Assembly (NCBI GenBank): GCA_947561585.1
Contig: CANNZV010003223.1
Location: 77,522 to 141,521, forward strand
Direction of reading: 5' to 3'
Source: Caprella mutica
Lineage: Eukaryota; Arthropoda; Malacostraca; Amphipoda; Caprellidae
Length of the DNA: 64,000 nt
The position numbers and the translations under genes were made by a program. How positions within the stretch are numbered: position 1 is the first letter of the stretch; the number at the start of each line of letters is the position of its first letter. Of this stretch, positions 53,692 through 63,116 are shown one piece after another. The notes below the pieces were generated by a model, which was not told the origin of the DNA, made no database searches, and saw only the letters and a program-made list of their open reading frames with translations.

Positions 53692-55548
53692 ATGATTAAC
53701 ATGAAACATATGGCGCGTATGAGCGCATTATTGATGTTGTGTGCGTCGGGTGTGATGCACGTGCAGGCAAGCGGTGCATCGTGTGCGCCGTTTTCAATGA
53801 CGCACTGTGCGCTCCCGTTCCCGTCGGATCACTTTACTCAGGCAGACAGCAGCTCGTCCACTGAGCGTCGACTGAATTATCAAAATCACTTGTTCGCAAA
53901 GTCATCCGAGTTGCCTTCGGAGCGCGGTGTCTCTCTTGAGCGTATGTTGAATGGCAGTTCGGGTTTTTCGCCAAATTCAGCGGTGCTGTTTGAAGTCCCC
54001 GACGTGCCGAGCAAAGAGTCCGTGTTGGAATCCATTGTGGCGATTAATTTGACCACCGGTGTGCGTGAGCCAGTGATCGCTCAATTCAGTGGTTACGGGT
54101 ACTTTCATCCGCTTGTGCGTTCTAGCAAGGTAGTGGAAGTGTTCCCTAATGTGCGTTGGCAATATGGTGAGCAGTATGTCGTTGCGATGACGGATGATGT
54201 GTTGCGTCAATCGGGTCAGACATTTCCTGTGATTGATGTGGATGACACGCTTCAAGAGCTGAGTTCGTCCGGTGACGATCATGTCCATGCGTTGTACCGC
54301 AAAGGGGCTAATGCGTTGCGTGCACAAGGTGTGGATGTCTCGAAATTGGTTTCAATGACCGCGTTCACTGTGCGTTCTAAGGAAGAAGTTCAAGGGCCTA
54401 TGTTGTCGGCCATTGAGGCCGTTTATAACAACGATCATCCGGTCAAAGACATTAACATCAAGCGCACCTCGTCGGGTGTGGTTGCGGCATGGGTGACGGG
54501 TAAAGTGCGCGTGGATAATTATCGTCAAGGCGGACATGGCTTGGTCGATTTTGAGGCTCAACCGCAGTCTGAATGGATTCCTTTCTTGTTGTCACTGCCT
54601 CGTGCGCAATCAGGTGAGCAAGTGCCCATCGCGGTGTACGGTCACCCGCTGGCTGCGTTTAAAGAGTTATCTGTGAATGTCTTTAGCAATGCCAAATTGG
54701 GCATGGCAACGATTGGCGTCGATTTCCCTTATCATGGCCAGCGCATCCGTTCAGACGGGAGCTGGGTCGTGTTAAATATTGGCCCGCCGAAGATTCCAGA
54801 GCAAGTCGGGATGTTGACCCAAGGTGCACTTGATTTGACCTCGTTAATGAAGGCGGTGAATACGGACATTGCGGCACTGGATGTGTTGCCGAGTGCTCAG
54901 TGTGTGTGGTGGAATGTGCTGTGTAAGGCGTTTGCAAAGAATGGCGACGGAGTGGGAGACATTGATCTCGATCGTATTATGGTTCAAGGCAGTTCGTTAG
55001 GCGGTGTGATTGGTTTGACGCCTACGAGTGTTGTGCCCAACATTAAAGGCGGGTATTTTCATGTAGGTGGGGTTGGATTGACGAAGCTATTGTCAGAATC
55101 CGTCTTATGGCCATTCTTGTTCAGTACGCTGATTCCGTTTCAAACACCGGGTGCGGACGCCTTATTGCTTCGCTCAATCATGCAGCAAGAGATGGATCAT
55201 ATGGATCCGGCTAATTTTGCAGAGTATTCTCGTCATCCGTTGGATCAAACGCCTGCAAGGCCCATTGCGGTGCTGGTCGGTGAAGGCGATACCGTGGTGC
55301 CTACCAGCAGCAGTACAGGGTTGGCGAACATATTGGACATGCCGATTGTCGGCCAGCAATTGTTTCCAATGCAGGGCGTGCGAAATGCAGACGATTTTGA
55401 CAATGGATTTGGTTTGATTCAAGAAACGGTGCCGAAAACCAATATCCCGTTGGTGGATGGTGGGATAGCCCATACACTGCCTGTGATCACCCCGCGCGCG
55501 TTGGCCGCGCAAGAAGCGTGGATTAAACGGTTTATTATAAATAAGTGA
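53692..55548 (+). CDS. Secreted alpha/beta-hydrolase, VolA-like lipase
   Basis: A 618-aa exported hydrolase. The signal peptide (to about VQASG, residue 28) is followed by CAPFSMTHCALPFPSDHFT, like the N-terminal lipase domain of bacterial virulence-factor lipases such as VolA. The nucleophile elbow is GSSLGG (about 437-442) with QGSSLGGVIG; a likely acid is in VGEGDTVVPTSSS and the His in GGIAHTLP near the C-terminus. No lipobox at a suitable place, so it is probably periplasmic or exported rather than lipid-anchored. An esterase or phospholipase role is inferred. Confidence 0.75.
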   Translation: MINMKHMARMSALLMLCASGVMHVQASGASCAPFSMTHCALPFPSDHFTQADSSSSTERRLNYQNHLFAKSSELPSERGVSLERMLNGSSGFSPNSAVLFEVPDVPSKESVLESIVAINLTTGVREPVIAQFSGYGYFHPLVRSSKVVEVFPNVRWQYGEQYVVAMTDDVLRQSGQTFPVIDVDDTLQELSSSGDDHVHALYRKGANALRAQGVDVSKLVSMTAFTVRSKEEVQGPMLSAIEAVYNNDHPVKDINIKRTSSGVVAAWVTGKVRVDNYRQGGHGLVDFEAQPQSEWIPFLLSLPRAQSGEQVPIAVYGHPLAAFKELSVNVFSNAKLGMATIGVDFPYHGQRIRSDGSWVVLNIGPPKIPEQVGMLTQGALDLTSLMKAVNTDIAALDVLPSAQCVWWNVLCKAFAKNGDGVGDIDLDRIMVQGSSLGGVIGLTPTSVVPNIKGGYFHVGGVGLTKLLSESVLWPFLFSTLIPFQTPGADALLLRSIMQQEMDHMDPANFAEYSRHPLDQTPARPIAVLVGEGDTVVPTSSSTGLANILDMPIVGQQLFPMQGVRNADDFDNGFGLIQETVPKTNIPLVDGGIAHTLPVITPRALAAQEAWIKRFIINK

Positions 55549-55555
55549 TATGCCG

Positions 55556-55587
55556 CTCCGCGCGGTTGATGTTATCTCAGCGCGGAG
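55556..55587. terminator. GC-rich hairpin between converging genes
   Basis: CTCCGCGC and GCGCGGAG form an 8-bp stem with a 16-base loop, just after the lipase stop. There is no T run, so it is at best a weak terminator. Confidence 0.4.
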
Positions 55588-55605
55588 GGTGGTGGCGTGC
55601 GCCGG

Positions 55606-56109
55606 TTAATCTAAGAACCGGTCTTCCGCGTACGTTTGCAGGTTTGACAGTACTTTCTTGAGAATCACGTTAATCAATGGTTTCATCAGCGGCAAGGTGA
55701 CTTTACCGATGCCGTTAGGTGCTTGAATGACGGTCCATTTCAGCGTGCAACGCTCCTCATCGACCGGCGTGACTTGATAGCGTTCTGCAAACGAACTCAT
55801 CACGCCTGAACTGGCTGATTCAAAACTGAAGGCCATGTAATGCGGTCGCTCCCATGCAATAAACACTTCGTCGGCCAAGAATCGTCCATTTGCCATGCTG
55901 ACGGTGCGTGTACTGCCCGCTTGAATCGGCGCTTTGCTGGTCCAAGGTGCGCTGTCCATTCCGAGTACCCATTGAGGCCATGAGTCTTCGTCTTCAAGGA
56001 TGTCAAACAACTGATCGGCGGAAATGTCCAGATCGATGTCGTTGATGAAGCTGATCGGTGCGCTGTCAAATTGGTCGAGGGTGATTTGGGTGTAGGGGTG
56101 CATGTTCAT
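55606..56109 (-). CDS. SRPBCC (polyketide cyclase/START-like) family protein
   Basis: A 167-aa helix-grip protein with no signal peptide. INDIDLDISADQLFDILEDE then WPQWVLGMDSAPW is the typical opening of the SRPBCC fold with its conserved Trp, and the C-terminal long helix (LPLMKPLINVILKKVLSNLQ) closes the hydrophobic pocket. Binding of a small lipid or metabolite is likely, ligand unknown. Confidence 0.8.
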   Translation of the reverse strand: MNMHPYTQITLDQFDSAPISFINDIDLDISADQLFDILEDEDSWPQWVLGMDSAPWTSKAPIQAGSTRTVSMANGRFLADEVFIAWERPHYMAFSFESASSGVMSSFAERYQVTPVDEERCTLKWTVIQAPNGIGKVTLPLMKPLINVILKKVLSNLQTYAEDRFLD

Positions 56110-56209
56110 GTGACGGTATCCATTGTGTTGTTATTATTCGGGAGATTGCTCAGAGTATATGCGATAATGATCGCACGTGCATTCGTTTAGAGAGCGAGAA
56201 GGAATTAGT

Positions 56210-56746
56210 ATGATTAATGACGTTATTCAGTTTTGGTTTAAGGACCATGGCCCTGATCAGTGGTTTGTGAAAGACGAGGCGTTTGATCAACGCATTCGCG
56301 ATCATTTTTTGGGGGTGCATCACGCCGCGAGCCAAGGCGAATTGTTCAGTTGGCGTCGCACCGCATTAGGTCGTTTGGCCGAAATCATCGTATTGGATCA
56401 GTTCTCAAGAAACCTGCACCGTGATTCGGCATTGGCGTTTGCGTCTGACAGCATGGCACTGGCCTTAGCGCAAGAAGCGGTCTCAGCAGGTATGGATCAG
56501 CAATTAGACGTGCAGCAACGCTCGTTTTTGTACATGCCATACATGCACAGTGAGTCCTTGGTGATTCATGAACAAGCCACCCGTTTATTCGATAACTTGA
56601 AACTCAAATCCAATATTGAATTTGAACGCAAGCATCGAGACATCATTGAACAATTTGGGCGATACCCGCATCGCAATAAAGTGTTAGGTCGTGAGACAAC
56701 GCCAGAAGAATTTGAATTTCTAACGCAGCCAGGCTCGTCGTTTTAA
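56210..56746 (+). CDS. DUF924 family protein
   Basis: A 178-aa all-helical protein from ATG 56210, which follows AAGGA. Family marks are VIQFWFKDHGPDQWFVKDEA, LAEIIVLDQFSRNLHRDSAL, SFLYMPYMHSESL and the C-terminal RYPHRNKVLGRETTPEEFEF. DUF924 proteins are TPR-like and of unknown function. Confidence 0.88.
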   Translation: MINDVIQFWFKDHGPDQWFVKDEAFDQRIRDHFLGVHHAASQGELFSWRRTALGRLAEIIVLDQFSRNLHRDSALAFASDSMALALAQEAVSAGMDQQLDVQQRSFLYMPYMHSESLVIHEQATRLFDNLKLKSNIEFERKHRDIIEQFGRYPHRNKVLGRETTPEEFEFLTQPGSSF

Positions 56747-56803
56747 TTCAGACATTGGGTTACTGTACATCCTTGCATTGTTGAATAGCCACTGAGTGTT
56801 GCC

Positions 56804-58624
56804 ATGCGTCCGTCGAAAGAGCTGAACGAACCGTCTCCCGTTAACTGGAATACCTTAAAAGATTTGTTGCCGTACTTGCTCGAATTCAGAGTGCGTATTG
56901 TGATTGCGTTGCTGTGCTTGGTCGCCGCTAAGCTGGCAAGCGTGGGTTTGCCCTTTATTTTAAAGCACATAGTCGATGACTTGGACGCAGACGCCTTGGC
57001 ACAAGGTGCACTCATTGTGCCGATATTTTTGTTGCTTGCGTACGGTGCGGTGCGTTTCTCTAACGTGCTGTTTGGCCAGCTGCGAGACATGTTGTTTGGG
57101 CGTGTGACGGAGCGTGCCATGCGTCGCATTGGCTACAAAGTCTTTACGCATTTGCACTCCTTAGATCTGGCGTTTCATTTAAATCGTCGTACAGGCGGTT
57201 TGTCGCGAGACATTGAGCGTGGTGTCTCAGGTGTGAGCTTTTTGATGCGGTTCATGGTGTTTAACATCGTCCCTACGTTCTTAGAGATCGGCATGGTGGT
57301 GGGGTTGTTGCTGTGGAATTATCACGTGGGATTTGCGTTGATTGTGTTGCTGGCGGTGGTCGCGTATGTCGGTTTTTCCGTCGTGGGCACGAACTTTCGA
57401 ATCAAATACATTCGTGAACAAAACCAGGCGGAATCGAAAAGCAGCTCGCGCGCTGTCGACAGTTTGTTGAATTTTGAAACGGTCAAATATTTTTCCAATG
57501 AAGATCACGAAGCGCATTATTACGACCTCGAGCTCAGCGACTGGGAAGACGCAAAACGCCGCAATCGATTGACGCTGTTTGGTTTGAACGGTGGTCAGTC
57601 CTTGATTATTTCATTGGCGACCACCGCAGCCATGATTTTGGCAGCACATAAGGTCGTGGAAGGCAGGATGACCTTGGGTGACTTTGTGTTGATCAATGCC
57701 TTAATGATTCAGATTTTTGTGCCGTTGAATTTTTTGGGCTTTGTCTATCGTGAGATGCGCAGTTCCATGGCCAACATTGAATCGATGTTTGCATTGCTGC
57801 GAAACGCGCCAAGCGTGACCGATTCAGCGGATGCTAAACCGCTGCAATTGTCCCTTGATTCTCAAGGCCGAGCGCAGGGCAGTCTGGAATTTGAGCACGT
57901 CAGTTTTTCCTATCATCCGGATCGATTGATTTTGGATGACATCAGTTTCTGTGTGCCCGCACGAACTAAATTGGCCATCGTAGGCAGCAGCGGATCGGGT
58001 AAATCCACCATCATGAAACTGTTGTTTCGATTTTATGACGCGACGCATGGACGCGTACTGATTGATGGACAGCCCATTCAATCGCTGACTCAGCGCAGTG
58101 TCCGCCAAGCCATTGGGGTGGTGCCGCAAGATACGGTGCTGTTCAATAGCAGTATTTTTGACAACATTCAGTACGGTAATGTTGAGGCCTCATCGGAGGA
58201 CGTGTGGAATGCGATTCGCATGGCGCACTTAGAATCTTTTATTAATGCATTACCAGAGCGTGAGCACACCTTAGTCGGTGAGCGAGGCTTAAAATTATCG
58301 GGTGGTGAAAAACAGCGTGTGGCGATCGCTCGAACCATTTTAAAGCGACCGCCCATTATTGTGTTTGATGAAGCGACGTCGTCGCTGGACAGTCAGTCAG
58401 AGCAGTTGATTGTGCAATCCATAAATGCGATCTCCGAGCAGCACACCAGTGTGGTGATTGCGCATCGTTTGTCGACCATTGTCGATGCCGACTCAATACT
58501 GGTGTTGCACGAAGGCAAAGTGGTTGAGCAGGGCACACATCAGGCCTTGTTAAGTGCGAATTCGCATTACGCTCAGATGTGGGCGATTCAGCAAGAAGGC
58601 TTTCTGAATTCGGACGCTCAATAA
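56804..58624 (+). CDS. Atm1/HMT1-type ABC exporter
   Basis: A 606-aa half-transporter with an N-terminal six-helix domain and a C-terminal ATPase. The exporter domain has NRRTGGLSRDIERG, ESKSSSRAVDSLLNFETVKYF and FVPLNFLGFVYREMR, characteristic of the mitochondrial Atm1/bacterial AtmA branch that exports glutathione-linked sulfur or metal species. ATPase motifs are VGSSGSGKST (about 391-400), LSGGEKQRV and VFDEATSSLD. Probably a homodimer in the inner membrane. Confidence 0.9.
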   Translation: MRPSKELNEPSPVNWNTLKDLLPYLLEFRVRIVIALLCLVAAKLASVGLPFILKHIVDDLDADALAQGALIVPIFLLLAYGAVRFSNVLFGQLRDMLFGRVTERAMRRIGYKVFTHLHSLDLAFHLNRRTGGLSRDIERGVSGVSFLMRFMVFNIVPTFLEIGMVVGLLLWNYHVGFALIVLLAVVAYVGFSVVGTNFRIKYIREQNQAESKSSSRAVDSLLNFETVKYFSNEDHEAHYYDLELSDWEDAKRRNRLTLFGLNGGQSLIISLATTAAMILAAHKVVEGRMTLGDFVLINALMIQIFVPLNFLGFVYREMRSSMANIESMFALLRNAPSVTDSADAKPLQLSLDSQGRAQGSLEFEHVSFSYHPDRLILDDISFCVPARTKLAIVGSSGSGKSTIMKLLFRFYDATHGRVLIDGQPIQSLTQRSVRQAIGVVPQDTVLFNSSIFDNIQYGNVEASSEDVWNAIRMAHLESFINALPEREHTLVGERGLKLSGGEKQRVAIARTILKRPPIIVFDEATSSLDSQSEQLIVQSINAISEQHTSVVIAHRLSTIVDADSILVLHEGKVVEQGTHQALLSANSHYAQMWAIQQEGFLNSDAQ

Positions 58625-58625
58625 T

Positions 58626-59417
58626 CTACTCGATGGTGATGCGCTCAAATTGCTGAGGAACGGTGGTTTTGAGCAGCTTATCAATCTTTATTGCGTTGGG
58701 CTGAAAGATGAATGGTCTGCGAGGATGAAGACGATCATTCACCCAGTGTTCAGACCAATCGTGTGTCGTGGTGACGCATCGCTTGGCAAACCCCGTCAGT
58801 TGATACTGAGTCTCTAGTTCCATGCAGCCCGATAGAAATATATCCACATACGATTGAACAATCGGGAATTGTGCGCTGGGAAGCACCTGTTTCCCAGGGT
58901 GGCTTGCGTACACCCAAATATGACTGGCCTCTGTGAGAGCCACATCTCCTGCGAGTACGTCAATGTCGGACAGGGCTACTTTGTGTCGACAGTAACCGGA
59001 CTCACGTGTGTCCGTGTCGAGCAGTTCATTGTGATTGACTTGGTAGAGAACGCCATTGAGTTGTGTGTTGGCTTGAGGGTGGATGCCAAGAAACGTGGTA
59101 CTGAACCCAAATGGAACGCCTTTGATGTACCAGCCCCGTTGATAGCCACGTAAGTTGATCGGATAGACGGTGACGGCACTGGGCACGGTGCGACGACGAG
59201 ATTGCGTTTGCATCAAGCTGCCATAACCGATGATGAAATGCGGCTCATTAGGCGTTGGAGCTAAGTTACATTGGGCAGATGCTTGAGTTGGCTCAGAGGC
59301 AGGGGTGGTGTTCTTGTCGGTCGGCGTGCTGCTGCATGAGGTCACCACACACGCTGCGATCAATGCAAGGCATCGCAGCACGTTGTGATAAGACCACGTT
59401 GGATTGAATTGTGTCAC
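58626..59417 (-). CDS. Gamma-glutamylcyclotransferase-like lipoprotein
   Basis: A 263-aa protein with an N-terminal lipoprotein signal (CVVTSC, Cys near 28) and a Thr/Pro linker. The body is GGCT-like: FIIGYGSLMQTQSRR contains the YGSxM phosphate-like loop, and ESGYCRHKV holds an acidic residue at the usual catalytic place. The lipid anchor is unusual for this normally cytoplasmic fold, which suggests action on gamma-glutamyl compounds in the envelope. It ends 1 base after the ABC exporter stop, convergently. Confidence 0.75.
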   Translation of the reverse strand: MTQFNPTWSYHNVLRCLALIAACVVTSCSSTPTDKNTTPASEPTQASAQCNLAPTPNEPHFIIGYGSLMQTQSRRRTVPSAVTVYPINLRGYQRGWYIKGVPFGFSTTFLGIHPQANTQLNGVLYQVNHNELLDTDTRESGYCRHKVALSDIDVLAGDVALTEASHIWVYASHPGKQVLPSAQFPIVQSYVDIFLSGCMELETQYQLTGFAKRCVTTTHDWSEHWVNDRLHPRRPFIFQPNAIKIDKLLKTTVPQQFERITIE

Positions 59418-59465
59418 GTGTGGGTCCTGATGGTTGTCTGTGATGGTGTGCTTAAGTGCTTGGGG

Positions 59466-60377
59466 TTACACCTGTGCCGCTATCTCTTCTGATACCGTCC
59501 ACAGTGCGTCGGCAAGTGCCGAATCTTTGGCGTACTTGGTGTGTTTGGCCGTGTTGCAGTCGGCAAAGTACTCACCATTGACGTGAGCAAGTGATGGGTG
59601 TGTCGCCGCATAGCACTGAGTGGCAGCACCTTCTTGAACCGTCTTGTTGAAAATTGGGTCGATTAAGGTCATGCCCAGTTTGAGTAAGGGATTAAAATCG
59701 CGCATGAGATTGGTTTGAATCACGCCCGGATGCACTGCATTGGCGGTCTGTTGTGTGCCTTCGAAGCGTTTTGCCAGTGCTTTGGCAAACAGTAAGTTCG
59801 CCAGTTTTGATTGCCCATACGACTTCCACCCCGAGTAACCTTTCTCGCCGGTGAGGTTGTCTAAGTCGATACCGAACGCGCCTTTATGGGCAGCGCTGCT
59901 GAGCATGACCACTCGCCCCGTGTCACTTAAATGGTCAAGCAAGCCGGTTACGAGGGTAAAGTGCCCCATGTGATTTGTAAAAAATTGTAATTCATAACCG
60001 TGGGCAAGCGTGAGTTTGGGTGGCGCCATGATGCCCGCGTTACAGATGATGCCGTCCAGTTTGGGCGCGTCGCGTTTGATGCTCTCAATGCATGTCCGTA
60101 TTGATTCAGGGTCGGATAATTCACACGCAACGGGGATGATCAGTGGGGAAAAGTCACCGCAGGCATTCTGTGCTTTTTCAACGGTGCGTGCCGCGGCAAC
60201 GACGCGAGCGCCACGTAGACTCAGCACACGAACGGTTTCATTTCCCATGCCTGAATTAGAGCCTGTGACCAAGTAGGTTTTTCCTGTTAAATCAATCCCC
60301 TGTGTAACGTCTTCCGCGGTTGAACTGTATCCAAATCCAGACGGTCCGTTGGGTATGAGTTTAGAAATAAGAGCCAT
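59466..60377 (-). CDS. Short-chain dehydrogenase/reductase (retinol dehydrogenase-like)
   Basis: A 303-aa SDR. YLVTGSNSGMGNETVRVL is the cofactor loop (TGxxxGxG, about 37-44), ICNAGIMAPP and VMLSSAAH precede the catalytic YGQSK (about 187-191), and VHPGVIQTNL follows. The layout resembles the retinol-dehydrogenase/WWOX-like branch with a wide range of substrates. Two TTTACAT repeats lie upstream. Confidence 0.88.
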   Translation of the reverse strand: MALISKLIPNGPSGFGYSSTAEDVTQGIDLTGKTYLVTGSNSGMGNETVRVLSLRGARVVAAARTVEKAQNACGDFSPLIIPVACELSDPESIRTCIESIKRDAPKLDGIICNAGIMAPPKLTLAHGYELQFFTNHMGHFTLVTGLLDHLSDTGRVVMLSSAAHKGAFGIDLDNLTGEKGYSGWKSYGQSKLANLLFAKALAKRFEGTQQTANAVHPGVIQTNLMRDFNPLLKLGMTLIDPIFNKTVQEGAATQCYAATHPSLAHVNGEYFADCNTAKHTKYAKDSALADALWTVSEEIAAQV

Positions 60378-60703
60378 GCTTGAATCCTTTTATTATGTAG
60401 TTCTGAGTCAGTCTACTGAACAGCAATCAGGCTGTGTGTGCCTCATCTTCACGTTCAAATGTGTGCTTGTTGTTGTCTTGTCTTCTACAGTAATGTAAAC
60501 CAATAGTCATGTAAATCACTTTAAAAAGAGGTGGGTATGGCGTGTGGCAATGAGGGTGTACAGCGTCGGATGGTTGGGGTAATGACGCAATCGTGTGATG
60601 TATTCTGAGCTTGTGTCATGAGGATCTGCTGTGTATAAAGAGGTAAAACGGTGTAACTTAGCTATACTAATACCGATGCAATAAACAGAATGTGGACGAC
60701 GAT
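60378..60703. promoter_or_regulatory. Divergent control region with direct repeats
   Basis: On the minus strand TTTACAT occurs twice (60499-60493 and 60515-60509), 16 bases apart, the upstream one placed as a -35 to a TACTGT -10. Direct repeats at this spacing suggest a regulator site in front of the SDR gene. The rest shows nothing firm. Confidence 0.35.
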
Positions 60704-61375
60704 ATGAACACAACCATTCAATGTGCGATGAAGCTGCTTGTCAGTATGTGCTTTCTGGTGAGTTTGGGAGCCTGTTCTCCAGCCTCCGATAGTGAACAGC
60801 CAAGCGGTGACTCATCGACGCAAGAACGCGATCAGTCGAGTGTGACGATGAGCTCGTTCAAAGGCGATTACGCGGTGCGCGACTTTAATTTGAGCGTTGC
60901 CTCAGATTACTGGGAAACGCGCACATCTTATGAGGGCGACGAGACGTACTCTGTGGATGCGCGTTATGGCCGTGCAGAATACGCACAGTTAAGTGGTTTT
61001 CAGCAAACTTTGTTGTCTCAACAAACGGCGAGTACAGGGTTTGCGACGAAGTGTCGTCCTGGTGTGTGTCCTGTGTACGGCGCGTCACTGGTTAATAATC
61101 AAGTGACCTTGATCACCAATCGATCTGAGTTGAAACGTTTTTTCGGTGACATCGACACTGAAGCAGAGCTGTTTGTGTGGCTGAGTTATGAGCAAGGCTA
61201 TCGTGAGAGTGTGGTGCCTAAGACGTTTGAAGTAACAAGCGATGGGTATTTGGTTGAGTTAAATTGGGATACTCAGTGTCAGCTCAGAGGCAAGGATCTT
61301 GTGAAAGTGACGCGCGATGGCAATATCGAGAAAGTGAAAGAAATTAGCCGAGAAGATTACGAAGACTGCGTGTGA
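60704..61375 (+). CDS. Hypothetical lipoprotein
   Basis: A 223-aa protein from ATG 60704 with a lipoprotein signal (VSLGAC, Cys near 24), then a Ser/Glu/Asp-rich linker and a globular part with four Cys (ATKCRPGVCPVYG, QCQLRG, final YEDCV). An upstream GTG at 60692 is possible. No family is recognised. The strong hairpin downstream suggests it is its own transcript. Confidence 0.75.
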   Translation: MNTTIQCAMKLLVSMCFLVSLGACSPASDSEQPSGDSSTQERDQSSVTMSSFKGDYAVRDFNLSVASDYWETRTSYEGDETYSVDARYGRAEYAQLSGFQQTLLSQQTASTGFATKCRPGVCPVYGASLVNNQVTLITNRSELKRFFGDIDTEAELFVWLSYEQGYRESVVPKTFEVTSDGYLVELNWDTQCQLRGKDLVKVTRDGNIEKVKEISREDYEDCV

Positions 61376-61399
61376 TGTGATGCAGCGAGTCATTTAAAA

Positions 61400-61434
61400 A
61401 ACACCCTGCTTCGTGCGAACGAGCAGGGTGTTTT
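61400..61434 (+). terminator. Terminator after the hypothetical lipoprotein gene
   Basis: AACACCCTGCT and AGCAGGGTGTT form an 11-bp stem with a 10-base loop and a short T run. The following stretch to 61715 holds no gene that can be supported. Confidence 0.85.
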
Positions 61435-61715
61435 GCGTTGTGAGCATCGATTAATTGCGTTGATGAGATTGGGTAGATGGGCTGGACGATGATTCGATTG
61501 TAAGTGCTTGCACCTGCTAAAGGTCTTTATTAAAAATGTTTGATTTGGTCGTGGCAAGATGGTTGTGCTGTGATTTGTCCACTGTGAGGATGAAGCAGGG
61601 GGGGTTAGGGCGCAAACGATTCTGGTTTGATGGCTTGAGCTGCTGACTCAGATAACGACATGGCGCGTTGATCTGTTACCATGCACGCCTATTGTCCAAT
61701 CATGAGAACGCCGTT

Positions 61716-63116
61716 ATGTCCCTTGAATCTGATTTCCAATCACTGCCATTAAACGACGCACTAAAGTCGGGTGTGCGTTTACTCGGATTTGAACGGTTGA
61801 CGGACGTTCAGGCGCAGACATTGCCCTTGGTCTTGGCAGGCCGTGATGTGATTGCGCAAGCGAAAACAGGGTCAGGGAAAACCGCGGCATTTGGGTTAGG
61901 TGTTTTGCAGCGCTTGGACATGGCTCAGTTTCACGTCCAAGCCATGGTGTTGTGTCCTACACGTGAGTTGGCGCAACAAGTGGCGGATGATTTGCGTGCA
62001 CTGGGTAAGACCACGCCAAATTTGAAAATCACCACGCTGACAGGCGGTGTGCCTGTGGCGGCACAAGTGGCGTCGTTGAAGAACGGCGTTCATGTGGTGG
62101 TGGGAACGCCTGGGCGTGTGTTGGACCACTGTGAGCGCGAGAATGTGTCATTCGATGAGTTGAATTGCCTGGTTTTGGATGAAGCGGATCGAATGTTGGA
62201 TATGGGCTTTCAAGAGGACATTGAGTACATTCTTCAGTATGTCCCAGAACAGCGACAAACACTGTTGTTCAGTGCGACGTTCCCCGACGGCATTCAGTCC
62301 TTGGCTCAGCAATTCATGCAAGCCCCTGAACACATCGTGATTGAAGATGCGCACGATAAACACAGCATCGCTCAGCGGTTTGTGCGTGTGTGCAATGAAG
62401 ATGAACGGCGTAATGCATTAACACGTACCCTCATGGCTGAGCATAACGGCTCGTCATTGGTGTTTTGTAATACCAAAGCACAAACAGATGAGGTGGCGAC
62501 TGAATTGAGCCGCTTGGGCTTTAGCGCGAGTGCATTACATGGTGATTATGAGCAGCGAGAGCGTGATCAGGTGATGATGCAGTTCATTAACCACAGTGTG
62601 TCGGTGTTGGTGGCGACGGATGTCGCTGCGAGAGGTTTAGACGTTGATGACATGGGTTTAGTGATCAATTACCAGTTGGCACATGACTTGGATGTTCACA
62701 CGCATCGAATTGGGCGTACCGGGCGTGCCGGTGCTCAAGGGGTGGCGGTCACGTTGTTGAGCGAGCGCGAGCAGGACAAATTAGAACATTGGCTTGATGA
62801 GCGTGACGGAAAGAATTCGTCTGCGATACACTGCGATGCCTTGCCAGATGAATCGGTGTTGGCCGGTAAAATTCATGCTGCACCAAACGTCACATTGCGC
62901 ATCGAGGGCGGTAAAAAAGATAAATTGCGTCCGGGTGATATTTTGGGGGCATTAACTGGCGAAGGTGGTTTGGATGGCGCTGACGTGGGTAAGATTAAAG
63001 TACAGGCAAAGCGTTCATTTGTAGCGGTACACCGATCCGTCGCGAAACGAGCGATGCAGAAGCTGGATCGCGATAAGCTGAAAGGCCGACGTTTTCGAGT
63101 GCGACAGCTCCCTTAA
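61716..63116 (+). CDS. dbpA: ATP-dependent RNA helicase DbpA
   Basis: A DEAD-box helicase that acts in large-subunit rRNA assembly. The ATG at 61716 begins MSLESDFQSLPLNDALKSGV; the in-frame sequence before it has no family likeness. The 466-aa protein shows AKTGSGKTAAF, PTRELAQQV, VLDEADRMLD, LLFSATF, DVAARGLD and HRIGRTGRAG. A C-terminal DbpA RNA-binding domain (PGDILGALTGEGGLDGADVG) targets hairpin 92 of 23S rRNA in E. coli. Its stop overlaps the convergent kinase gene by 4 bases. Confidence 0.93.
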   Translation: MSLESDFQSLPLNDALKSGVRLLGFERLTDVQAQTLPLVLAGRDVIAQAKTGSGKTAAFGLGVLQRLDMAQFHVQAMVLCPTRELAQQVADDLRALGKTTPNLKITTLTGGVPVAAQVASLKNGVHVVVGTPGRVLDHCERENVSFDELNCLVLDEADRMLDMGFQEDIEYILQYVPEQRQTLLFSATFPDGIQSLAQQFMQAPEHIVIEDAHDKHSIAQRFVRVCNEDERRNALTRTLMAEHNGSSLVFCNTKAQTDEVATELSRLGFSASALHGDYEQRERDQVMMQFINHSVSVLVATDVAARGLDVDDMGLVINYQLAHDLDVHTHRIGRTGRAGAQGVAVTLLSEREQDKLEHWLDERDGKNSSAIHCDALPDESVLAGKIHAAPNVTLRIEGGKKDKLRPGDILGALTGEGGLDGADVGKIKVQAKRSFVAVHRSVAKRAMQKLDRDKLKGRRFRVRQLP

